The notes below the pieces were generated by a model. It made no database searches, was not told the DNA's origin, and saw nothing but the letters and a program-made list of their open reading frames with translations. 64,000 nucleotides of DNA from NCBI GenBank assembly GCA_021166835.1, contig JAJPEN010000020.1, positions 3,465 to 67,464 of the forward strand, given 5' to 3'. The stretch is from Burkholderiaceae bacterium (lineage in GTDB: Bacteria > Pseudomonadota > Gammaproteobacteria > Burkholderiales > Burkholderiaceae). This document shows positions 24,886 through 34,312 of the stretch, piece after piece (the stretch's first letter is position 1; the number at the start of each line of letters is the position of its first letter). A program made the translations under genes and the position numbers.

Positions 24886-25797
24886 ATGAGCAGCTTGATC
24901 AGCAAAGCCATCGAGAAAGGCCCGGCGGGAATCGCGCGGGCGCTGCGCGCCGCAGCTACCCGGCCCGTGCATCTGATACGGGCGCGCCGGGAAGCCGAGT
25001 ATTGCGACCCCGACGCCGCCGAGCTTGCCCGAATCGAACAGAACATGCTGGTGGCCGGCATCCGCTGCGGCGACTATCTGCCGGATCACGCGGCTTTCGC
25101 GGCCTTCAAGGCGCGAATGACTTTCCCGCCGGACTATCACGGCGGCACCGAAGGCGGCATCCTGGAGGAAAAGCTGCTCGAGCATTTCGCTGCGTGGGAT
25201 CTGCTGGAACTCGAGCACAAGTCGGCACGGTGGCCCTACGTTGATGTAGCTAGCGCATCCAGCCCCTGGGCCAAGGTCCTTCGCGAGCAGGGACGCGAGG
25301 CGTTCTCGATCGACCTCGACCCGCACCCGTCGCTCGCTCGTCTCGATTACTACCTGCGCGGCGACGCCACGTCGACGCCCTTCGACGCGGCGAGCATCGG
25401 CAGCGCATCGCTGCAGTGCGCCTACGAGATGTTCACCGGAGATGCGGACACCCGGCTGGTGGTCGAGTTGGCCCGAATCCTCAAACCGGGGGGCCGCGTG
25501 GTGATCTCTCCGCTGTACACCCACACGCACCCCTGCTATTACCAGAGCCCAGAATACTATGGCAAGCCGATTGGCGATGCAGGCGCAACCCGCTACGTTC
25601 GCAGGCATGCGCGCGGAGTGCCAGCGTCGCGCAAGTACAGCGCCCAGACGCTGCGCGAGCGGGTCTGGGACCCGGCGCTGCGCGCCGGACTCTCGCCAGG
25701 CATGCTCGTGGTTCGCAACAAGGCATCGTTCGGGCCAAGCATCTACCTCCACTTCATATTGACGCTCGACAAGCCGTGGGCGCGGGGTCGAGCATGA
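24886..25797 (+). CDS. SAM-dependent methyltransferase-like protein
   Basis: A 303-aa protein of the O-antigen run. YVDVASASSPWAKVLREQG (about residues 120-138), SIDLDPHPS and ILKPGGRVVISPL correspond to strands 1, 2 and 5 of a class I methyltransferase, but the glycine motif I is degenerate (VASASSPW). It may bind a nucleotide sugar or SAM differently. The ATG at 24886 is preferred; the longer frame from 24751 would run through IS110 sequence. It overlaps the cupin gene as ATGA. A role in sugar modification is inferred from location. Confidence 0.65.
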   Translation: MSSLISKAIEKGPAGIARALRAAATRPVHLIRARREAEYCDPDAAELARIEQNMLVAGIRCGDYLPDHAAFAAFKARMTFPPDYHGGTEGGILEEKLLEHFAAWDLLELEHKSARWPYVDVASASSPWAKVLREQGREAFSIDLDPHPSLARLDYYLRGDATSTPFDAASIGSASLQCAYEMFTGDADTRLVVELARILKPGGRVVISPLYTHTHPCYYQSPEYYGKPIGDAGATRYVRRHARGVPASRKYSAQTLRERVWDPALRAGLSPGMLVVRNKASFGPSIYLHFILTLDKPWARGRA

Positions 25798-26234
25798 TCG
25801 AACGCGTCGAGCACGACAGCGTCGAACTCGCGCTGATCCTGCGTGCCTCGTTCAGGCGCAACGGCATCGAGTTCCCGACCCCCGACAGCCACACCCTGCA
25901 GCTCGGCTATATGAACCGCCCTGCCGGCCACGTGATTCCGCCGCACGTGCACAACCCGGTGCCGCGCGAGGTACGCTACACGAAGGAAGTCCTGTTCATC
26001 CGCAGCGGCCGCCTGCGCGTCGACTTCTACGACGAACAGCGCAACTACCTCGAGAGCACCGTGCTGTCCGCCGGCGACGTTGTGCTGCTCGCCTTCGGCG
26101 GGCACGGTTTCGAGATGCTCGAGCCGACCGAGATCGTCGAGGTCAAGCAGGGGCCCTACGTCGGCGACGCGGACAAGACCCGTTTCGAGCCGGTGGCGCC
26201 GGAACGAATTCGCATGAGAGGAAGCCCTCGATGA
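25794..26234 (+). CDS. Cupin-like protein of the O-antigen locus
   Basis: A 146-aa small beta-barrel protein. HVIPPHVHNPVPREV (about residues 43-57) supplies the first cupin motif with two His, and VLSAGDVVLLAFGGHGFEML the second. It overlaps neighbours as ATGA on both sides. Such cupins in polysaccharide loci may be sugar isomerases, epimerases or regulators. None of the specific FdtA/WxcM features is clear enough to choose. Confidence 0.7.
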   Translation: MIERVEHDSVELALILRASFRRNGIEFPTPDSHTLQLGYMNRPAGHVIPPHVHNPVPREVRYTKEVLFIRSGRLRVDFYDEQRNYLESTVLSAGDVVLLAFGGHGFEMLEPTEIVEVKQGPYVGDADKTRFEPVAPERIRMRGSPR

Positions 26235-27340
26235 TCCCGGTCAATGAGCCGCTACTGGACGGCAACGAGAAGAAGTACCTGCTCGAGTGCATCGAAACGG
26301 GGTGGATATCCTCCGAGGGACCGTTCATCCGACGTTTCGAGGAAGCGATGGCCGCACGGGTCGGCAGGTGCCACGCGATAGCAGTCAGCAATGGGTCGAT
26401 GGCGCTCGATGCAGCAGTGGCCGCCCTCGGGCTCGGTCCGGGCGACGAGGTCATCATGCCAGCGTTCACAATCATCTCCTGCGCCGCCGCGATCGTCCGG
26501 GTGGGGGCCGTGCCGGTGCTGGTCGACGCCGATCCGGCGACCTGGAACATGGACGTCGGGCAGGTCGAATCGCGGATCGGCCCGCGCACGCGGGCGATCA
26601 TGGTCGTGCACATCTACGGACTGCCGACCGACATGGCGCCGATCGAGACGCTGGCGGTCAAGCACGGACTGAAGGTGATCGAGGACGCGGCGGAGATGCA
26701 CGGGCAGACCTGCCGCGGCCGGCCCTGCGGCAGCTTCGGGGAACTGAGCACGTTCAGCTTCTTCCCGAACAAGCACGTCACAACCGGCGAAGGCGGAATG
26801 ATCCTGACCGATTCGGACGAGCTCGCCGCGCGCTGCCGCTCGCTGCGCAACCTGTGCTTCAAGCCGCCGCGACGCTTCGTCCACGACGAGCTTGGTTGGA
26901 ACCTACGAATGACCAACATGCAGGCCGCGATCGGCGTCGCCCAGTTGGAGCGGCTGGACGAGTTCGTCGCGCGCAAGCGCGCGATGGGTCACCGATATAC
27001 CAACGCGTTGTCGGGAACCGCCGGCCTCCGGCTGCCGCTGCGCTGCGACGACACGGCGGAGAATATCTACTGGGTCTACGGCATCGTGCTGGAGGATACG
27101 GTGCCGTTCGACGCCGACGAGGCGATGCGCAGGCTGGCCGACCGCGGGGTCGACTGCAGGCCGTTCTTCTGGCCGATGCATGAGCAGCCGGTGCTGCGCC
27201 GCATGGGACTGTTCGAGGGCGAGCGCTATCCGGTCGCGGAGCAGTTGGCCCGGCGCGGCTTCTACGTGCCCAGCGGCATAGCGCTCACGCCGGTCCGGAT
27301 CGACGCCGTCGTCGCCGCCCTCATGGAAGTGTTCGCATGA
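26231..27340 (+). CDS. DegT/DnrJ/EryC1 aminotransferase, GDP-perosamine synthase-like
   Basis: A 369-aa PLP-dependent sugar aminotransferase. It opens IPVNEPLLDGNEKKYLLECI and GWISSEGPFIRRFEE, very like perosamine synthase (RfbE/Per). The PLP lysine lies in FSFFPNKHVTTGEGGM (about residues 176-191), and EDAAEMHGQ gives the conserved Asp. With gmd in the same locus, the likely reaction is transamination of GDP-4-keto-6-deoxymannose to GDP-perosamine. Other 4-aminosugars cannot be excluded. It overlaps both neighbours as ATGA. Confidence 0.82.
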   Translation: MIPVNEPLLDGNEKKYLLECIETGWISSEGPFIRRFEEAMAARVGRCHAIAVSNGSMALDAAVAALGLGPGDEVIMPAFTIISCAAAIVRVGAVPVLVDADPATWNMDVGQVESRIGPRTRAIMVVHIYGLPTDMAPIETLAVKHGLKVIEDAAEMHGQTCRGRPCGSFGELSTFSFFPNKHVTTGEGGMILTDSDELAARCRSLRNLCFKPPRRFVHDELGWNLRMTNMQAAIGVAQLERLDEFVARKRAMGHRYTNALSGTAGLRLPLRCDDTAENIYWVYGIVLEDTVPFDADEAMRRLADRGVDCRPFFWPMHEQPVLRRMGLFEGERYPVAEQLARRGFYVPSGIALTPVRIDAVVAALMEVFA

Positions 27341-28107
27341 GCGTGTTCGACCTGTACGCGGCGTACTACGACCTGCTATACCGCGACAAGGATTATGCCG
27401 GCGAGGTGGACTACCTGCTCGGGCTGATTGGGGAAGCGGCGCCGCAGGCCCGAAGCATTCTGGAGCTCGGCTGCGGAACCGGCGGCCACGCGCTGGAGCT
27501 GGCTAGGCGCGGCTACTCGGTCCACGGCATCGACCTGAGCGGCTCGATGGTCGAGCAGGCGCGACAGCGCAGCGCGGCGCTGGCGCGCGACGAGTCTGCC
27601 CGGCTCGAATTCGAAGTCGGCGACATCCGCAGTTATCGCGCCGGCCGCAGCTTCGACACAGCGATCTCGCTGTTCCATGTCATGTCGTACCAGACGGGCA
27701 ACGACGACCAGGCTGCCGCATTCGCGACCTCGCGCCGGCACCTTCCGCAAGGCGGATTGTTCGTCTTCGACTTCTGGTACGGCCCCGCCGTGCTTACCGA
27801 CCGCCCGCGCGACGTCGTCAAGCGCGTCTCCGACGAGCGCATCGAAGTGGTTCGCAAGACCACGCCGACCATGCAGGTCAATCTGAACCGGGTCGACGTG
27901 CGCTTCGACGTCGACATCGCCTCGCGCAGCGGCGGCGACACCCGGCAGCTGAGCGAGACGCACCGAATGCGCTACCTGTTCCTGCCCGAGATCGAGCGGC
28001 TGCTGCAGAGTACGCACTTCGTGCTGCTGTCCGCGCAGGCGTGGCTCACGCGAAGGCCGCTGGACGACAGGACCTGGTACGGCTGCGTGGTGGCGAGGGC
28101 CGCTTGA
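27337..28107 (+). CDS. Class I SAM-dependent methyltransferase
   Basis: A 256-aa methyltransferase. YYDLLYRDKDYAGEVDYL begins the fold, SILELGCGTGGHALELA is motif I (about residues 40-56), GIDLSGSMVEQA motif II, and FDTAISLFHVMSY motif IV. It lies directly after the perosamine-synthetase-like gene (ATGA overlap), so N- or O-methylation of the aminosugar is plausible, but the substrate is not visible. Confidence 0.88.
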   Translation: MSVFDLYAAYYDLLYRDKDYAGEVDYLLGLIGEAAPQARSILELGCGTGGHALELARRGYSVHGIDLSGSMVEQARQRSAALARDESARLEFEVGDIRSYRAGRSFDTAISLFHVMSYQTGNDDQAAAFATSRRHLPQGGLFVFDFWYGPAVLTDRPRDVVKRVSDERIEVVRKTTPTMQVNLNRVDVRFDVDIASRSGGDTRQLSETHRMRYLFLPEIERLLQSTHFVLLSAQAWLTRRPLDDRTWYGCVVARAA

Positions 28108-28109
28108 CG

Positions 28110-29273
28110 ATGAAGCGCGTCTCGGTGTTCGCGCCGATGGGGACGCTGGATCACCAGACCGGCATCCTGAACGCGGTGCGCTGCTTCGCTGCTGCCGGCT
28201 ACGCGGTCGACGTGCTTACGGTGCGTAACCGGTGTTTTCCGGCGCCGACATTCGCGTCGCTGGCGGTCCGCGTTCGCTACATGCCCTGGTTCTTCAATGC
28301 CAAGCGCGAGCCGCGCACGCTCGCCACACTGCTATTCACCGCCTGGGTCCTGCTCGGGTTCACGCGGACACATCCGCTGATCTTCGCCGGCGGCATCCGC
28401 GGACTGCTCGCCGCCTACGCGTACTCGCTGTTCCGGCGCACCCGGATCGTCAACTACCAGACCGAGCTGTACATCGGCAACAAGCTCGACACGCGCGCCG
28501 CGCGACTGTTCAAGGCGATCGAGCGCCGCGCCGCCCGGCGCAGCGAGATCACGATCGAGCACGATGAACAACGCCGCGACCTGCTGGTGGCCGACCTCGG
28601 CGTGCCGGCCGACCGCGTGCTGATCGTTCCCAACGCGCCGTGCGGACCCGCGCGTGTGGCCGAGTCAACTCTGCTTCAGCGACGACTCGGCCTCGACGAG
28701 GCGACGCCAGTGCTGCTTTGCCCCGGCACTATCGCGAAGGAGTTCGATACTGCGACTGCGGTACGTTGCGCGCAGTCGCTGCCCCCGGCGTGGCGCTGTG
28801 TCGTGCATTCGGCGCAGCCCCGGGCGAAGGACGATCCGGTCATCAGCATGCTGCGCGAACTTGATGCCGGCCACAGAGTGGTTTTCTCGCTCGAACCCCT
28901 GCCATATTCGCAGATCGACGAACTGCTGGGCAGCGCGCGCATCGGACTGGTCCTCTACTCGCGCGAAGTCGGCCAGAACACGTCGGCGGTTGGCCTGGCA
29001 TCCGGCAAGCTGTCGCACTTCCTGAAACTCGGCGTGCCGGTCATCGTCTCGCCGCTACCCGGGCTCGCCGATTTCGTCCGCGAGCATGGCGTCGGCCAGG
29101 TGCTGGAGGATCCGGCCCGCGCCGGCGAGCTGGTCGCGCAGATCGAGGCCGACTACGCCGGTTACCGCGAGCGCGCGCTTCGCTCTTTCGACGAGCGGCT
29201 CTCCTACGACCACGCGTTTCGCCGGGTGCTCTCGGTGACCGACCAGTGGCATTGCGCGGAGGCGCCCCGGTGA
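28110..29273 (+). CDS. Glycosyltransferase (GT4/GT-B like)
   Basis: A 387-aa protein. RVSVFAPMGTLDHQTGILNAV opens an N-terminal Rossmann domain, and VLLCPGTIAKEFDTATA, GHRVVFSLEPLPYSQID and SGKLSHFLKLGVPVIVS form the C-terminal donor-binding domain of GT-B enzymes. It starts two bases after the previous stop; an upstream in-frame extension would overlap the methyltransferase gene. Donor sugar unknown. Confidence 0.8.
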   Translation: MKRVSVFAPMGTLDHQTGILNAVRCFAAAGYAVDVLTVRNRCFPAPTFASLAVRVRYMPWFFNAKREPRTLATLLFTAWVLLGFTRTHPLIFAGGIRGLLAAYAYSLFRRTRIVNYQTELYIGNKLDTRAARLFKAIERRAARRSEITIEHDEQRRDLLVADLGVPADRVLIVPNAPCGPARVAESTLLQRRLGLDEATPVLLCPGTIAKEFDTATAVRCAQSLPPAWRCVVHSAQPRAKDDPVISMLRELDAGHRVVFSLEPLPYSQIDELLGSARIGLVLYSREVGQNTSAVGLASGKLSHFLKLGVPVIVSPLPGLADFVREHGVGQVLEDPARAGELVAQIEADYAGYRERALRSFDERLSYDHAFRRVLSVTDQWHCAEAPR

Positions 29274-30601
29274 GCGCTGCTGCACAGATCGTCGGTTCGC
29301 CACGCTCGCCGCTGGTGCGGCGTTCGAGCATCCTCGGCGCGATTCTGCTGACGATGGTGGCCGCATCGCAGTGGGGCATGCTGTTGCTCGCCGCCGTATA
29401 CCTTCGCATCGGCCGGATCGGGGACATGCTCTCTCCCGAAGCGGCCGTGGGGCTGCTCGCGATCCTCGCCGCCGTCGCCACGCTGCTGGTCTTCAATCCG
29501 CGCGTGGCGCGGTCGGGCCACGACGTCACCGGCTGGCTGCTGGCGGCGTTCCTTCTCGTAGCCATCGTCGGCGAAGTCGTGCGGCCCGACCTGCGGCTCG
29601 GCAACGTCTCAACCTTCCTGTCGATCGGCGCCTACTACCTGGTCGGGATGTCGATCGGCGGCATGGCGGCGCAACACGGCGGCCGGCTGCCGATGCTGCC
29701 GGGGTTGCTCGCGATCTACACGATCTGGTATGTCGGGATCGCCATCTTCCTGGCCGTCGGCGATCTGGGGTTCTACGGCGTGCTGCCCGAGTCAGGGTTG
29801 CTGCGCTTGGAGTTCCGCGAAGGCTTCACGGCGACCGAACTGCCGATCTACGTCGGATTCCAGTTCCCGGTGCTGCTGTACGCGATGTTCACCAGCCGCT
29901 CGGCGCCGACGCGCCTGTGGGCGTTCGCCCTTGCGCTGTGCGCGGTCGCACTGGTCGCCGCCACGGTCTCGGCAGCCGCGATTGCGGCGCTCGTGCTCGA
30001 GCTACTGCTTTTGCTGTGGGCTCGCCGGCGTTCCGGGCGCGGTGCTAGAACCCTGCTGGCCCTCGTCGTGGTGGCGGTCGCGATTGCAGCCGGCGCGCTG
30101 GCTTGGGCGCCGGTCGACCGCATCATCGAGTCGGCCACCGAAAAGCTCAGCCAGCTATTCGCCGGCGAGGGGGTTCGCGCACGGATCTACGGCGAACTGC
30201 TCCACGACATATACGCCTATCCGATGGGCATAGGGAAGGGCCGCTTCGTGGAGACTAACAACTTCAGCTGGCTTGGCGAAGGTGTCTACCCGCACCACAA
30301 CCTGCTTGGCATCGGCGCCGAACTCGGGATTCTTGCGATGGCGCTGTTCACGGCCTTCGTGCTATCGGCAATCATCGTGCTCGGGCGCCGGGCGCTCGGT
30401 GACCCAGCCGGCCAAAGCGGCACGCTTCGGATACTGGTCACGGTCGCCCTCGCGATCTTCGCCTACCAGCAATTCCGGGGCTTGTTCCAGGATACCTGGG
30501 TGGTGCGCGAGACCTATCTGTGGCTAGGGCTCGGCACTGGCGCCGTGCTGGCGCGCGTCACCCAGTCTTCACCGGCAGACCAACCGCCAAGGCCGCAATG
30601 A
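29270..30601 (+). CDS. O-antigen polymerase/ligase family membrane protein (Wzy-like)
   Basis: A 443-aa polytopic protein with about ten or more hydrophobic helices. A large periplasmic loop contains RARIYGELLHDIYAYPMGIGKGRF and GEGVYPHHNLLGIGAELGI, the H-N-x-x-L region found in Wzy_C/O-antigen ligase proteins. In this setting, with Wzx and Wzz, polymerase is likelier than ligase. It begins at GTG 29270, which overlaps the preceding stop as GTGA; an ATG at 29246 is an alternative. It overlaps the next gene as ATGA. Confidence 0.82.
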   Translation: MSAAAQIVGSPRSPLVRRSSILGAILLTMVAASQWGMLLLAAVYLRIGRIGDMLSPEAAVGLLAILAAVATLLVFNPRVARSGHDVTGWLLAAFLLVAIVGEVVRPDLRLGNVSTFLSIGAYYLVGMSIGGMAAQHGGRLPMLPGLLAIYTIWYVGIAIFLAVGDLGFYGVLPESGLLRLEFREGFTATELPIYVGFQFPVLLYAMFTSRSAPTRLWAFALALCAVALVAATVSAAAIAALVLELLLLLWARRRSGRGARTLLALVVVAVAIAAGALAWAPVDRIIESATEKLSQLFAGEGVRARIYGELLHDIYAYPMGIGKGRFVETNNFSWLGEGVYPHHNLLGIGAELGILAMALFTAFVLSAIIVLGRRALGDPAGQSGTLRILVTVALAIFAYQQFRGLFQDTWVVRETYLWLGLGTGAVLARVTQSSPADQPPRPQ

Positions 30602-31623
30602 CGAGAGTCTCGGTGATCGTACCCTGCTGCAACGAACGCGACTGCCTCGATGCGTTCCTGAAATCAGTCTTCGCGCAGGTTCCGGCGTCACCGGAGCATG
30701 TGCTGGAAGTCGTGATCGCCGACGGCATGAGCGACGACGGCACCCGCGAACGTCTGCAAGACTGGCAGCGGCGTCAACCAGCCTTGGTCGTGATCGACAA
30801 TCCGGAGCGCATCACCTCGACTGCGCTGAATCGGGCGATCGAGCGCGCGACCGGCGAGATCGTCGTGCGCATGGACGTCCACACGGTATACGCGAGCGAT
30901 TACGTCGCGGAGTGTGTGCGAACCCTCGAGCGAACCGGCGCCACCTGTGTCGGCGGGCCTTGGCGCCCGGTCGGCGAGGGCGCACTGCAGGGGGCAATTG
31001 CCCGCGCGTTCGAGAGCCGCTTCGGGTCGGGAGGTGCGGCCTCGCGCCGCACCGACTATTCGGGGCCGGTTGATACGGTATACCTCGGTGCTTGGCGGCG
31101 CGCCGACCTGGTCCGCCTCGGCGGTTTCGACGAGTTCCTAGTGCGTAACCAGGACGACGAATTGAACCTGCGCATCGTGCGCAGCGGGGGCAAGGTCTGG
31201 CAGAGCGTGAGCATCCGCTCGTACTATGCCCCGCGCGCCTCGCTGCGGGCACTGTTCCGGCAGTTCTACCAGTACGGCTACTGGAAAATACCGGTCATCC
31301 GCAAGCATCGACTGCCGGCCTCGCCAAGGCACCTGGTGCCGTTCGCCTTTGTGCTGGTGCTCACGCTGCTGGCGGCAGCTGCCCTGTTCTGGCCGCCGGC
31401 GGGACTTGCGGGACTGGCGCTGCTTGCGACCTACTTCGTCGCTGCGCTCGCCAACGCAGCGGGATCGAGCCGACTGCTCGCGAACCCATGGGAGACGCTG
31501 ACCATCGCCATGGCATTCGCCTGCATGCACTTCGGATACGGCATCGGCTTCGGCCACGGCTTGCTCGACTTCGTCGTGCTCAGCAAGCGTCCGCACAACG
31601 CCATGACCCGCCTGACCCGCTGA
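30598..31623 (+). CDS. Glycosyltransferase family 2 protein (ExoA-like)
   Basis: A 341-aa GT2 enzyme. RVSVIVPCCNERDCLDAFL begins the GT-A fold, IADGMSDDGTRE binds the nucleotide, VRMDVHTVYASDY has the DxH/DxD position (about residue 92), and RNQDDELNLRI is the acceptor-side motif. Two or three hydrophobic helices at about residues 240-300 anchor it in the inner membrane. It resembles succinoglycan ExoA-type transferases. It overlaps the Wzy-like gene as ATGA. Confidence 0.86.
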   Translation: MTRVSVIVPCCNERDCLDAFLKSVFAQVPASPEHVLEVVIADGMSDDGTRERLQDWQRRQPALVVIDNPERITSTALNRAIERATGEIVVRMDVHTVYASDYVAECVRTLERTGATCVGGPWRPVGEGALQGAIARAFESRFGSGGAASRRTDYSGPVDTVYLGAWRRADLVRLGGFDEFLVRNQDDELNLRIVRSGGKVWQSVSIRSYYAPRASLRALFRQFYQYGYWKIPVIRKHRLPASPRHLVPFAFVLVLTLLAAAALFWPPAGLAGLALLATYFVAALANAAGSSRLLANPWETLTIAMAFACMHFGYGIGFGHGLLDFVVLSKRPHNAMTRLTR

Positions 31624-31629
31624 CGACCC

Positions 31630-32334
31630 ATGCGTGCCGATGGACCCGACAGCGAAGTCGATGCGGTGGTACAGCGTTACGCGCGACGCGTGCAGAACAA
31701 CCTCTACAACATCACGCGCCCGGAGGTGATTCACGCGGTCCAGGAGCGCCAGCGCGCGATCCTTGACCTGCTCGCACGGCATGCACCCGGGGAGCTGAAC
31801 CGGATGCGAGTGCTCGAGATCGGCTGCGGCACCGGCGCAAACCTGCTGGAGCTGCTGCGACTCGGCTTCGACCCGTCGAACCTGGTCGGCAACGAATTGC
31901 TGCCGGAGCGCGCAGCGCGGGCGAGGCATAACCTTCCGGCGGCCACCAATGTCTACCCCGGCGACGCCTCCGCACTGCCGTTCGGAGCGGCGAGCTTCGA
32001 CATCGTCTATCAGTCGACCGTGTTCACCTCGCTTCTCGACGACACGTTCCAGCAGCGGCTTGCAGCGCGGATGTGGGCGTGGCTCCGGCCGGGCGGAGGC
32101 ATCCTCTGGTACGACTTCGTGTTCGATAATCCGCGCAATCCGGACGTGCGCGGCGTCCCGCTGTCGCGGATCCGGGCACTTTTCCCGCAAGGAACGATCG
32201 ACAACCGCCGGGTGACGCTGGCGCCGCCGATCAGCCGGACCGTCGTGAAGTTCCATCCGGCCGCCTGCCGGTGGTTCAACGCACTACCCTTTCTCCGCAG
32301 CCACGTACTGTGCTGGATCAGGAAGAACCCGTGA
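31630..32334 (+). CDS. Class I SAM-dependent methyltransferase
   Basis: A 234-aa protein with [17 protein letters not shown] (motif I, about residues 60-76), NELLPERA (motif II), [18 protein letters not shown] (motifs III-IV) and [13 protein letters not shown] (motif post-I). The order is that of Methyltransf_11. It follows the GT2 gene by six bases and overlaps the aminotransferase as GTGA. Probable sugar or lipid-linked saccharide methyltransferase. Confidence 0.87.
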   Translation: MRADGPDSEVDAVVQRYARRVQNNLYNITRPEVIHAVQERQRAILDLLARHAPGELNRMRVLEIGCGTGANLLELLRLGFDPSNLVGNELLPERAARARHNLPAATNVYPGDASALPFGAASFDIVYQSTVFTSLLDDTFQQRLAARMWAWLRPGGGILWYDFVFDNPRNPDVRGVPLSRIRALFPQGTIDNRRVTLAPPISRTVVKFHPAACRWFNALPFLRSHVLCWIRKNP

Positions 32335-33500
32335 CCCCGGAACCCCCTCCGTTCCTGCCATTCGCCCTGCCCGAAATCGGCCAGGAGGAAATCGACGAAG
32401 TCGTTGACACGCTGCGCTCGGGCTGGATCACCACCGGCAACAAGGCGCGGCGGTTCGAGCAGATGTTCGCGGAATTCGTGGGAGCGGGCATCGAGGCGAT
32501 CGCGGTCAACTCGGCCACTGCGGGCCTGCACTTAGCGCTCGAAGCGGTGGGCATCAGGCCGGGCGACGAGGTGATCGTTCCGACGCACACCTTCACCGCC
32601 ACGGCCGAGGTGGCTCGCTACCTGGGGGCCGACGTTGTTCTGGTCGACGTGGATCCCCGTACGCTGAACGTCACTGCCGAGGCGGTCGCCGCAGCAATTA
32701 CGCCGCGCACCCGAGCGATCATGCCGGTGCACTATGCCGGCCTCGCGGCACCGATGGACGAATTGCTGAGCCTCGCGCGCGAACGCAGCCTGAAGGTAGT
32801 GGAGGACGCCGCGCACGCGCTTCCGGCCACCCGCTCCGGCAGGCTGATCGGCACGCTGGAGTCTGATGCCACAGTGTTCAGCTTCTACGCGAACAAGACC
32901 ATGACGACCGGAGAAGGCGGCATGGTCGTCACCCGACGTCCCGAACTGGCGGAACGGATGCGGGTGATGCGCCTTCACGGGATGAACCGCGACGCCTTCG
33001 ACCGCTTCGTATCGCGCACGCCGGCGTGGTACTACGAGATCGTGGCGCCAGGCTTCAAGTACAACCTCACTGACCTCGCCGCCGCCCTCGGCATTCACCA
33101 GCTGGCCCGCCTGCCCGGGTTCCTCGCGCGGCGCCAGCACCTAGCCGCCCGCTACCGAGAGCAACTGGCGGCACTGCCGCTGATCCTGCCCGCAGATGCA
33201 CCGCCCGGCGAGATCCACGCCTGGCACCTGTACGTGATCCGACTTCGGGACGATGCTCGCCTCACGCGCGACGAAGTGATCCAGGGCCTGTCGGACCGCG
33301 GTATCGGCGCCAGCGTCCATTACGTTCCGCTGCATCGCCATCCGTACTGGCGCGACCGCTATCGGCTTCGGCCCGAGATGTTCCCGCACTCCGATGCGGC
33401 CTATCGGTCGATGCTCAGTATCCCGTTGTTCACCGCCATGTCCGACAGCGACCAGGATCGCGTGATCGATGCGCTCCGGGAGTTGCTCGGCCCATGTTGA
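32331..33500 (+). CDS. DegT/DnrJ/EryC1 family aminotransferase
   Basis: A 389-aa PLP sugar aminotransferase from a GTG start overlapping the previous stop. [20 protein letters not shown] and [14 protein letters not shown] are typical of the ArnB/WecE group. The PLP lysine lies in [17 protein letters not shown] (about residue 187), with EDAAHALPA for the conserved Asp. It is the second such enzyme in the locus, so the O-antigen may carry two amino sugars or a modified one. The exact substrate is not determinable from sequence reading. Confidence 0.85.
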   Translation: MTPEPPPFLPFALPEIGQEEIDEVVDTLRSGWITTGNKARRFEQMFAEFVGAGIEAIAVNSATAGLHLALEAVGIRPGDEVIVPTHTFTATAEVARYLGADVVLVDVDPRTLNVTAEAVAAAITPRTRAIMPVHYAGLAAPMDELLSLARERSLKVVEDAAHALPATRSGRLIGTLESDATVFSFYANKTMTTGEGGMVVTRRPELAERMRVMRLHGMNRDAFDRFVSRTPAWYYEIVAPGFKYNLTDLAAALGIHQLARLPGFLARRQHLAARYREQLAALPLILPADAPPGEIHAWHLYVIRLRDDARLTRDEVIQGLSDRGIGASVHYVPLHRHPYWRDRYRLRPEMFPHSDAAYRSMLSIPLFTAMSDSDQDRVIDALRELLGPC

Positions 33501-34105
33501 AGCGCGGCTTCGACATCGTCTTCTCGGCCTGCGCCCTGTTGCTTCTTTCGCCGCTTCTGCTGGCGGTCGCACTCTGGATCAAGCTCGACTCGCCGGGACC
33601 GGTGTTCTTCCGCCAGGTGCGAGTCGGGCGCGGTGGCCGCGAGTTCAGGATCTTCAAGTTCCGCACCATGCGTGCGGCGTCCGGGAGCCGGGGCCCGCAG
33701 ATCACGGTCGGTGCCGACCCGCGAATCACCCGTTCCGGAGCCTTCCTGCGCAGGCACAAGATCGACGAGATCCCGCAGTTCCTGAACGTGCTGGCTGGCG
33801 ACATGAGCGTGGTCGGCCCCCGGCCGGAAGTCCCGCGCTATGTCGCGATGTACCCGGCCGAGACGCGTCGCATCGTGTTGAGCCTGCGCCCGGGAATCAC
33901 CGATCTCGCCTCGATCGAGTACCGCGACGAGAGCGAGTTGCTCGCCGCGAGCGACGATCCGGAATCGACCTACGTCAACGAGGTCATGCCAGCCAAGCTC
34001 GCACACTGTGAGCGCTACGTCCGCGAGCGCAGCTTTCTGGGAGATCTCGCGATCGTCGCGCGGTCGTTCTGGATCTCGTTCGCACGCCCCGGAGGGCACC
34101 GCTAG
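33494..34105 (+). CDS. Initiating sugar transferase (WcaJ/PglC-type phosphoglycosyltransferase)
   Basis: A 203-aa monotopic phosphoglycosyltransferase that loads the first sugar-1-phosphate on undecaprenyl phosphate. The re-entrant membrane helix is [20 protein letters not shown] (about residues 6-25). The catalytic Asp-Glu pair lies in [15 protein letters not shown], and [14 protein letters not shown] is the family signature. It has only the catalytic domain, like PglC, without the N-terminal membrane bundle of WbaP. It overlaps the aminotransferase by seven bases and closes the plus-strand O-antigen run. Confidence 0.93.
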   Translation: MLKRGFDIVFSACALLLLSPLLLAVALWIKLDSPGPVFFRQVRVGRGGREFRIFKFRTMRAASGSRGPQITVGADPRITRSGAFLRRHKIDEIPQFLNVLAGDMSVVGPRPEVPRYVAMYPAETRRIVLSLRPGITDLASIEYRDESELLAASDDPESTYVNEVMPAKLAHCERYVRERSFLGDLAIVARSFWISFARPGGHR

Positions 34106-34312
34106 TCACGCCGACAGCGCCCGCACACTCGCCGATTCTCCGGAGGGTTTCTTCAGTAGGTACTCGCGCCTCATGTCCAAAAACGGCCTCTCCAGCAGAA
34201 CGTAACTCGCGCGTGAGAACAGAACGACCAGCGGGAACGCGATCAGCACACAGCCCAGAAAGGCCGTTCAGAACGACGTCAGATCGTACATGCCGAGCCT
34301 GCCGCACAGTTT
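34106..34312 (-). pseudogene. Acyltransferase 3 family C-terminal remnant
   Basis: Reading the minus strand toward 34106 gives LGCVLIAFPLVVLFSRASYV, then LLERPFLDMRREYLLKKP and a stop. This matches the last transmembrane helix and the SYxxLERPFL motif at the C-terminus of OafA/YrhL-type acyltransferases. Further upstream in the same frame is GMYDLTSF, an in-frame TGA at 34268-34270, and then the IS21 end. The rest of the gene is missing. It presumably O-acetylated the O-antigen before the element disrupted it. Confidence 0.6.
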
